The notes under the pieces were generated by a model. That model did not search any database and was not told the DNA's origin. It was given only the letters and a program-made list of their open reading frames with translations. A stretch of 12,601 nt of DNA from Pseudomonadota bacterium (GTDB taxonomy: Bacteria; Pseudomonadota; Gammaproteobacteria; SZUA-229). Shown one piece after another: positions 7,003 to 12,601 of the stretch. How positions within the stretch are numbered: position 1 is the stretch's first letter; the number at the start of each line of letters is the position of its first letter. The stretch lies in the NCBI GenBank assembly GCA_015222965.1, contig JADFWF010000221.1, positions 1 to 12,601 of the forward strand, in the 5' to 3' direction. The position numbers and the translations under genes were made by a program.

Positions 7003-7166
7003 ACCACAGAGGATACGGAGGACACAGAGGTTTTTTGTATCATTGCGAGCGGAGCGCGGCAATCTCATGTAGGTTGCACGGTTGCCTGATAGAGATTGCC
7101 GCGCTCCACTCGCAATGACGGTAAACATGTTAGGTTTTTCTCTGTGCCCTCCGTGTTCTCTGTGGT
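7003..7166. repeat. Outer palindromic repeat (ACCACAGAG type) between dksA and gluQ
   Basis: ACCACAGAGGATACGGAGG starts the left arm (7003-7029). The right arm (7140-7166, ending CTCTGTGGT) is its complement with three mismatches over 27 bases. ACCACAGAG-containing dispersed repeats of this kind are widespread in bacteria. The interior holds a second, unrelated palindrome (7040-7118). Confidence 0.82.
7040..7118. repeat. Inner palindromic repeat (CATTGCGAG type) nested in the outer one
   Basis: TCATTGCGAGCGGAGCGCGG begins the left arm (7040-7066). The right arm (7092-7118) is complementary with a single mismatch over 27 bases. The CATTGCGAG core is the same as in the repeat at 10999-11075 and belongs to a dispersed palindrome family common in bacterial genomes. 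Its placement inside the loop of another palindrome suggests insertion of one repeat into the other. Confidence 0.85.
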
Positions 7167-7199
7167 CTAAGAATTTTTATTGTTAAATATATATGCAAT

Positions 7200-7230
7200 A
7201 AAAAAGCCGATAAAAAATACCGGCTTTTTT
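7200..7230 (-). terminator. Rho-independent terminator of dksA (bidirectional in form)
   Basis: AAAAAAGCCG (7200-7209) pairs with CGGCTTTTTT (7221-7230) around an 11-base loop. On the minus strand it follows the dksA stop by about 36 bases and ends in a T-run. The symmetric A and T tracts would let it work in either direction. It should limit transcription from dksA into gluQ. Confidence 0.75.
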
Positions 7231-7266
7231 CAATACAAATTGTCAGTTAGTATCCTGCGTCTGACA

Positions 7267-7701
7267 TCATTTCCCGCGAGTCTGTTTCTCTTTTATCTCA
7301 TCGAGACTTTTACAGTCGATGCATTGCGTTGCAGTCGGGCGTGCTTCCATACGGCGTAGGCCGATTTCTACACCACAGGTCTCGCAATAACCATATTCAC
7401 CGCTGTTCATCAGCTCCATGGTGGAATTTATTTTTTTGATGAGTTTGCGTTCGCGGTCACGGGTTCGCAGCTCAAGACTGAACTCTTCTTCCTGGGTTGC
7501 GCGGTCAGCAGGGTCAGGGAAATTTGCGGCTTCATCTTTCATGTGATCCACGGTGCGGTCAACTTCCGACATCAGCTCGGCTTTCCACGCGTCAAGGATT
7601 TTGGTGAAGTGCTTGATTTGCCCTTCACTCATATATTCCTCACCTTTTTTTTCTTTATAAGGCTTAAAAGTGTGATCTTCGGTTGGCGCTGTATTTGCCA
7701 T
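7267..7701 (-). CDS. dksA: RNA polymerase-binding transcription factor DksA
   Basis: A 144-residue protein that binds the secondary channel of RNA polymerase and, with ppGpp, represses rRNA promoters and activates amino-acid synthesis promoters. A coiled coil covers about residues 27-100. Its tip carries DPADRAT with D63 and D66, equivalent to the two functional aspartates of E. coli DksA. The C-terminal zinc finger has C106, C109, C127 and C130 with the usual 17-residue loop. Length is close to the E. coli protein (151). GGAG six bases before ATG supports the start. A terminator hairpin lies just downstream. The 195-base gap to the RND gene upstream should hold its promoter, but I found no hexamer pair good enough to call. 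Confidence 0.96.
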   Translation of the reverse strand: MANTAPTEDHTFKPYKEKKGEEYMSEGQIKHFTKILDAWKAELMSEVDRTVDHMKDEAANFPDPADRATQEEEFSLELRTRDRERKLIKKINSTMELMNSGEYGYCETCGVEIGLRRMEARPTATQCIDCKSLDEIKEKQTRGK

Positions 7702-7896
7702 CTAAAACTCCAAATGTATAAAAATCAACAACTTAGTTAATTTTCGTTTTCTATAATAAATTGCGAGCGACTTTTTACCATGAATCCATCGCCCAATGCA
7801 AATATATAGAATAAACCATTCTCAGTAGTAAACCACCTGTTTGGATTAATTTATATAAAAATAGTTTGCCTGGTGATACCAGTATGTTTTTGCGGA

Positions 7897-10800
7897 TTAA
7901 TGTGTCGAGATATTCTTGCTTGGTTCGCTGACAAATAGTCGAAATATCAGCGGAATCGCAAATAATGTCAGCAGGCTGGAAAATGCCAGTCCCCAGACGA
8001 TCGCCGTAGCCACCGGGCCCCATATCAGTGATTCGCCACCCAGCCCTAAGGCCAGTGATGACAATCCGGCAATGGTGGTTAGCGTTGTAATTAATATGGG
8101 GATGACCCGGCGTCGGGCGGCATAGATCGTTGCGTGGGTGATGCTCATGCCATCTTGCAGCCGTGTATTGGCGGCAGAGATGAGAACGATGGCGGCATTA
8201 ACGGCAATACCGGCGAGTGCGACGACACCATATAAAGTATACAGGCTCAGTGGATTACTGGTGATTAATAGTCCTAAAGTCACACCGGTAAAAGCCATCG
8301 GTACGGTAGATAATATTATCAGGGGCTGGAAATAGCTTTTAAACTGGGTGCCCAGAATAGCGTAGATAAGTAAGACACCGAACAGCAGGAGTATGAACAT
8401 GGAGTTTATGCTCTCATTGATGTCATCCAGCTGGCCACTGAAATTAAGGTCGTTTTCGGTGTACAGGTCTGCGATTTCGAGCCAGCGCTGTCTGATTAAA
8501 TTATTGGCTTCCACGGTGTTCATCTGAATCGTGTCCAGGTCAGCTTCCACGGTAATGGCACGACGATAGTCGTAATGGCGAATGTTACCTGGCCCTGCGC
8601 CGGTTTCATCACTGAGAAAATATGACAGCGGGCGAATGTCGCCATCGGGCAGTACGATCTGCGTGTACAGCACGGCTTCTACGTTGTGTAATTCGCGAGG
8701 TTCTGCTTTTACCCGCACTTCCAGCTCTTCACCCATGTGTTGCATAGAGGCAACAATTTCACCGTCGACCAGCAGGCGTAAATTTCGAGCGATATCGGAT
8801 GGCGTCAGGCCGCTGTTCTGAATGGCGTAACTGTCGAATACAAGATTGAGTTCGTTGCGTCCCTTTGAGGCATCATCAGTAATATCTTTGACGGCTGGAA
8901 TGCTGCGTAATATATCCTTCAATGCATTGGCGGCGGTATGAATCTGCGAGAGGTCATCCCCGCGAACTTTTATGCTGATGGGTTTCGCTGTCGGCGGACC
9001 ACCCGCGAGACGGAAAAAAGAAATATTTATCGGGCCGGGATAATCACGGATGTTTTCCCGGATCTCATCCAGTACAACATCGACATGGCGATAGCCATTA
9101 TCATTATCCGGCTTCAGGCTGATCATGATCTGACCATAGCTGTTACCGAAGAACGGTTCGGTCTCGGTAAACATCTGACCGGCATAACTGACCAGTGCGC
9201 GCGTCTCCTCTTCACTTAATAGACTGCGTGCTGCTTTTTCAATCTTAAGGGTGATGGCTAGCGTATCTTCAAGGGTGGTGCCAGGCGGCATTTCGATGTT
9301 GACGTAAAACTTACGGATCGGATCACTTGCGAAAAAATCTATCTTGACCATCTCTGCGGCGATAGAACCTACTGCGAATAAAAAAGGTAAAACGATAAGT
9401 GCCGCCGCCCGTTTAGGGTAACGCATGACTTTGATCAAGCTTCGTATATATCTTATCTGCAGATGATGGGTAAAATTCTGTCGCCAGATCTGCATTTTTG
9501 ACGGATGTTTAAAATCTGATTTGATAACGATAACGTGTGCAGGCAACATCCAGAAGGCTTCGATCAGACTGATAGCCAGGCCGATGGAGACTACCAGTGG
9601 CACCACCATCATAAACTTGCCCATGATGCCCGGCATCAGCACTAAGGGTAAAAATGCGGACATGGTAGTGAGCACAGCGGTGGTTACCGGTGTCGCCACT
9701 TCTTTTAAAGCATCTATACAGGCGTTGACTCGGTCTGCTCCCCTGGCCAGGCGATGGTAGATAGCCTCGACGACGACGACGGCATCATCGACCAGCATGC
9801 CCAGTGATATAACAACACCGAGCAGCACCATGATGTTCAGACTTTGATCTATCAGGCTGATCACCCAGAAGGTGCCAGCCAGTATGAAAGGGATGCCAAT
9901 GCTGGTTAAAAAAGCAATTTTTATACCGAGGAAAATCCAGGTGACAAAAAGGACGAACAGCAAGCCGACCAGTGCGTTGGTCTGCATGACATTGATGGAC
10001 TTGTTAGTGATCTCTGTGGCATCGTCAATCAATACCAGCTGTACACCGGTACTGTCACTGTATAGGTTTCTCTCGGCGATAAAATTATTAAGCCGTTCGA
10101 CCAGATCTAGAGTATTGGATTTTGATTTCTTTGTGATGGCGAACAATACTGCAGCCTGGTCGTTATAACTGACGAGCTGTTCGGCTTTTTCCCGGCCACG
10201 TTTAACTTGCGCGATTTCACTCAATGGCACTTCGCCCTGTGCAGTAAGTACGGGCAGACTGGCAAGCGCGCCGGGTGAGGCGTTGGCACCGGTCAAACGG
10301 ATGAACCATTCCTCCGATTGCACGGTTAAACTGCCAGCAGGAGTGTCCTGATAATAACTTCGGATAGTGTCAGCCAGGTCACTGGGTTTTATGCCGAAGT
10401 GTTGCAGCTTTTGCGGATCGAAAAATACCTGCAGTTCCGGGTCATCCAGTGCGGTGGTCATGACGCGGTCGATGCCTTTTATATTCTCCAGCTGTTTTTT
10501 TAAACGTTCAGACTGTATGCGCAGATTCTCATCGCTGGCGGCTGATATAGCAACGAGCGATGCGGTCGGGTAGGCGTTATCAGTCGTTATCTCGAAGATG
10601 AAAGGGTCGGTCGCTTCATCGGGCAGTTCGTTTTGTTTGTTCTGAATCTCACGGCGCAGATCGGCAATGCGTTTGTCAAAGATGCGCTCAGAGACATCAT
10701 TGAATCGGATCAGGATGCTGGATATGCCTTCACGGCTGTTACTGGAAACAAACTTAATGTCGGAGATACTGCGGATGACATCCTCTAATGGATCGGTGAT

Positions 10801-10980
10801 GCGTTTTTCGATATCGATCGCCGAGGCGCCGGGCAGACCAGTGGTGACCTGGATCCAGTTGAAATTAATGGTAGGGTCTTTTTCGCGCGGCAGTGTCAGG
10901 TAGCTGATGGTGCCGAGTATGAGTACCAGTACAAAAAACAGGTTAGCCAGTACATGATTTTGGATGAACTGTTTATACAT
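7897..10980 (-). CDS. RND efflux transporter permease (AcrB/HAE1-like)
   Basis: A 1027-residue inner-membrane proton-driven pump subunit. It has a TM1 helix at about 11-30, a first periplasmic porter region to about 330, TM2-TM6 (336-480), TM7 at about 526-545, a second periplasmic region, and TM8-TM12 (860-1015), giving the standard 12 helices. TM4 carries GMLVDDAVVVVEAI with D398 and D399, the proton-relay aspartates equivalent to AcrB D407/D408. TM10 reads LAGIAVNAAIVLI, so the AcrB lysine K940 position is asparagine N928, as in several other RND subgroups. Residues near the start (LPREKDPTINFNW) and GLPGASAIDIEKRITDPLED are typical of the family. The substrate is not predictable. The adaptor gene lies immediately upstream, and no outer-membrane channel gene is in the window. 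No clear ribosome site precedes the ATG. Confidence 0.93.
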   Translation of the reverse strand: MYKQFIQNHVLANLFFVLVLILGTISYLTLPREKDPTINFNWIQVTTGLPGASAIDIEKRITDPLEDVIRSISDIKFVSSNSREGISSILIRFNDVSERIFDKRIADLRREIQNKQNELPDEATDPFIFEITTDNAYPTASLVAISAASDENLRIQSERLKKQLENIKGIDRVMTTALDDPELQVFFDPQKLQHFGIKPSDLADTIRSYYQDTPAGSLTVQSEEWFIRLTGANASPGALASLPVLTAQGEVPLSEIAQVKRGREKAEQLVSYNDQAAVLFAITKKSKSNTLDLVERLNNFIAERNLYSDSTGVQLVLIDDATEITNKSINVMQTNALVGLLFVLFVTWIFLGIKIAFLTSIGIPFILAGTFWVISLIDQSLNIMVLLGVVISLGMLVDDAVVVVEAIYHRLARGADRVNACIDALKEVATPVTTAVLTTMSAFLPLVLMPGIMGKFMMVVPLVVSIGLAISLIEAFWMLPAHVIVIKSDFKHPSKMQIWRQNFTHHLQIRYIRSLIKVMRYPKRAAALIVLPFLFAVGSIAAEMVKIDFFASDPIRKFYVNIEMPPGTTLEDTLAITLKIEKAARSLLSEEETRALVSYAGQMFTETEPFFGNSYGQIMISLKPDNDNGYRHVDVVLDEIRENIRDYPGPINISFFRLAGGPPTAKPISIKVRGDDLSQIHTAANALKDILRSIPAVKDITDDASKGRNELNLVFDSYAIQNSGLTPSDIARNLRLLVDGEIVASMQHMGEELEVRVKAEPRELHNVEAVLYTQIVLPDGDIRPLSYFLSDETGAGPGNIRHYDYRRAITVEADLDTIQMNTVEANNLIRQRWLEIADLYTENDLNFSGQLDDINESINSMFILLLFGVLLIYAILGTQFKSYFQPLIILSTVPMAFTGVTLGLLITSNPLSLYTLYGVVALAGIAVNAAIVLISAANTRLQDGMSITHATIYAARRRVIPILITTLTTIAGLSSLALGLGGESLIWGPVATAIVWGLAFSSLLTLFAIPLIFRLFVSEPSKNISTH

Positions 10981-10998
10981 TACTTGTCATTGTGCACA

Positions 10999-11075
10999 CG
11001 TCATTGCGAGGTACGAAGCAATCTCTGAGAATATAAGTCCCACTTCAGAAGATTGCTTCGTACCTCGCAATGACG
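10999..11075. repeat. Perfect 26-bp palindromic repeat (CATTGCGAG type) inside the efflux operon
   Basis: CGTCATTGCGAGGTACGAAG begins the left arm (10999-11024), matched perfectly by the right arm 11050-11075 around a 25-base loop. It shares the CATTGCGAG core with 7040-7118. It fills most of the 111-base gap between the adaptor stop and the pump start and would form a strong mRNA hairpin there. Confidence 0.9.
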
Positions 11076-11091
11076 ATTTTTTTTAAAGTGC

Positions 11092-12123
11092 TCAGTTACC
11101 AACAAGTAACGTGTCTCCATCTCTTACATTAAAGCGACCTTTGGTAATAATCTGTGTGTTGTCATCCAGGGTAAATGATGCAGGTTGGCCTTCGCGTGCG
11201 TTTTTAATCTCGATGAATTTGGCAGTGTTGCTTTCTGCGATTAATATGCCAAGTTTCTTGTCTCGTAAGACGATGTAGCTGGATGGTATGGATGAGATGG
11301 CATCCTGCCATTTAACTTTGCCGACACTGCCGGTGATGGCGTGCTCGCTCACAAAATTTAACCGGGCGATGTGATTGCGTGTCGCTTTGTCGAGTACCGG
11401 CAAGATGAATTCAACTTTGAGTGCATACGATTTATCGTTAAATACGAACTGGTAATTCTTACCTTTGGAAAAACTGTTTAACAGCCGATTGTTTATTTTT
11501 ACTTCAACGATATTGTTTGTTTTTGAAACCAGTTGCAAAAGTACGGTGCCGGGTTGGGTGAGTTCGCCGACGCTGGCAACACGTTTTGTGATGTAACCGT
11601 CAAAGGGTGCTTTTATCTGACAGCGATCGACATTGACCTGTGCTAAAGATCTGGCGGCGCTCCTGTGTTCGACAGTTGCTTTTAATCGGCTTTCTTCAGC
11701 TTCGCGCTGATTGTAGATCTCCTTGGAGATATTTCCCTGTTTGTTTAATTTTTTAGCCTGGCTGTACTGTGATTTAGCATTGGTTAACTGTGCTTTTTCT
11801 GCTTTCAGATTAGCGTTCGCCTGTTTTAATTTCAGGTGATTTTCCTTGCAGTCCAGGGTGACTAACAGGTCACCTTTTTTAACCTCGTAGCCGGTATCGA
11901 CATGAAACTGATCGATGACCGCACTTATCTGTGCGCTGATGCGGCTGTTGTTCTCTGCAGGCACAGCACCGCCTAAAGTATGGGTAATATTTATCGCCAT
12001 GTCTTTATAGCTTGTGGTTTCCACTTTGATCGCGTCACTGGCGAGGAGACTGTGAGGCAGAGTGAGAAACAGTGTGCTTAAAAAAATTAATCTGTTACTT
12101 TTTTTCAATACAGGATTCCACAT
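11092..12123 (-). CDS. RND efflux periplasmic adaptor (membrane fusion protein)
   Basis: From the ATG at 12123 the protein has 343 residues. An N-terminal signal peptide (WNPVLKKSNR, then a hydrophobic stretch ending SLLASDA) indicates export. It has no lipobox cysteine. The first lipoyl half is around IDQFHVDTGYEVKKGDLLV, an alpha-hairpin coiled coil covers roughly residues 93-165, and the second lipoyl half is IKAPFDGYITKRVASVGEL, followed by beta-barrel domains. It should bridge the downstream RND pump to an outer-membrane channel. The start is uncertain. ATG 12168 has a better ribosome site (AGGTGA) but adds a 15-residue extension before the signal peptide. TTG at about 12108 is also possible. 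The 5' end overlaps xseA by 29 bases, suggesting coupling. Confidence 0.88.
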   Translation of the reverse strand: MWNPVLKKSNRLIFLSTLFLTLPHSLLASDAIKVETTSYKDMAINITHTLGGAVPAENNSRISAQISAVIDQFHVDTGYEVKKGDLLVTLDCKENHLKLKQANANLKAEKAQLTNAKSQYSQAKKLNKQGNISKEIYNQREAEESRLKATVEHRSAARSLAQVNVDRCQIKAPFDGYITKRVASVGELTQPGTVLLQLVSKTNNIVEVKINNRLLNSFSKGKNYQFVFNDKSYALKVEFILPVLDKATRNHIARLNFVSEHAITGSVGKVKWQDAISSIPSSYIVLRDKKLGILIAESNTAKFIEIKNAREGQPASFTLDDNTQIITKGRFNVRDGDTLLVGN

Positions 12124-12601
12124 GGCTGATGATGCATCCGTTGTGCAGGCGTGTTTCGATCGTGTCATTTGCTTTCACCTGCTCGATGGATACGATGGGT
12201 TCGCCTTTATCATCTAACGTTATCGAATAACCACGTTCCAGTGTTTGCAACGGACTGATGGTATTCAAAGTCCTCGCGGCATTGCCTAACAGTGATTTCT
12301 TCTGTCCAAACAAGTTCAATGTTGCACGCTGTAACCGTGATGTCAGATATCTTACTGTCTGCTGTTTCCGTTTTAATAACAGAGTAGGGCTCTGCGCTCC
12401 GAGTTTCGCATTAAGTGCGCTCAGTTTGATTTGACGAAAATCAAGCATTGAGTGACTAATCCTGGTTAGACGTTTTATTAGCTCATCACTTCGCTGACGT
12501 GAACGGCTTAATTGCGTTTCCGGGTGCCGTTGTTGCAGGCGGCGGTATAACCACTGTGTCTTTTCCTGATAACGCTCAATTTTTGCTTCAAGTAACTGCT
12601 G
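12095..12601 (-). CDS. xseA: Exodeoxyribonuclease VII large subunit, C-terminal part (cut by window edge)
   Basis: The frame is open from the window edge to a stop at 12095, giving 168 residues of the C-terminus. It begins in a helical, glutamine- and arginine-rich region (QQLLEAKIERYQEK, then RRLQQRHPETQLSRSRQR), typical of the long coiled-coil domain of XseA. It ends in the conserved block SPLQTLERGYSITLDD, with VKANDTIETRLHNGCI near the terminus, matching the XseA tail (SPLATLxRGYS). Exonuclease VII degrades single-stranded DNA in a complex with XseB. An internal ATG at 12448 is not the true start. The gene's own start lies beyond base 12601. The adaptor gene begins within its last codons. 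Confidence 0.92.
   Translation of the reverse strand, partial: QQLLEAKIERYQEKTQWLYRRLQQRHPETQLSRSRQRSDELIKRLTRISHSMLDFRQIKLSALNAKLGAQSPTLLLKRKQQTVRYLTSRLQRATLNLFGQKKSLLGNAARTLNTISPLQTLERGYSITLDDKGEPIVSIEQVKANDTIETRLHNGCIISHVESCIEKK

Noticed and set aside
7003..7166. Repeats considered as a CRISPR array
   Set aside because: They are inverted pairs of two families, not regularly spaced direct repeats with unique spacers.
7741..7800. Possible dksA promoter with TATTAT at 7758-7753 (minus)
   Set aside because: No reasonable -35 hexamer lies 16-18 bases upstream, so the match is within chance for AT-rich DNA.
7775..8023. 82-codon minus-strand open frame after the RND gene
   Set aside because: Most of it overlaps the RND 3' end in another frame and the rest shows no family features. 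The gap 7741-7896 otherwise holds only a weak 5-bp stem at 7870-7882.

Overview
The window reads as a chromosomal segment of a gammaproteobacterium of moderate GC content. The evidence is the protein families present (Rof/YaeO-type Rho inhibitor, DksA next to GluQ, XseA, a proteobacterial AMP-forming Acs) and the dksA-then-gluQ order, which is also found in enterobacteria and relatives. I cannot name a genus. All recognisable genes except one (rof) lie on the minus strand. The intergenic spaces are unusually rich in palindromic and dispersed repeats.

Left end (1-824): no convincing protein gene. Two related elements face away from each other (1-190 on minus, 339-535 on plus). Each carries a long hairpin whose 25-nt arms differ between the copies at nine pair positions, yet all nine remain paired. 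Next comes a repeat-bearing leader (one half-copy of a REP-like repeat and a 17-nt direct repeat), then rof (825-1058, plus).

1066-1842 is a HAD-IIA phosphatase with its own promoter, convergent with rof. 1965-2511 is a YggU/DUF167 gene split by a 263-bp MITE-like element with 25-bp perfect terminal inverted repeats and a TA target duplication. Removing the element and one TA restores a 93-residue protein. 2526-3470 is an HPP-family membrane protein with an unusual soluble C-terminal extension. 3474-3899 is a CopZ-N/BFD-like metal and iron-sulfur protein. 3912 to about 5876 is acetyl-CoA synthetase. acs, the CopZ-like gene, the HPP gene and the broken yggU are packed tightly enough to be one transcription unit read right to left.

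6095-7701 holds gluQ (tRNA-Asp queuosine glutamylation) and dksA (RNA polymerase secondary-channel regulator). They are separated by a dksA terminator and by one palindromic repeat nested inside another. 7897-12601 holds an RND efflux pump gene, its periplasmic adaptor gene and the 3' end of xseA (exonuclease VII large subunit), also read right to left. The adaptor overlaps xseA. A perfect 26-bp palindromic repeat sits between adaptor and pump. No outer-membrane channel gene is in view.

The most interesting features are the covarying hairpin pair at the left end, the MITE-disrupted yggU, and the clustering of at least five palindromic repeat families. No CRISPR array, tRNA or rRNA was seen.
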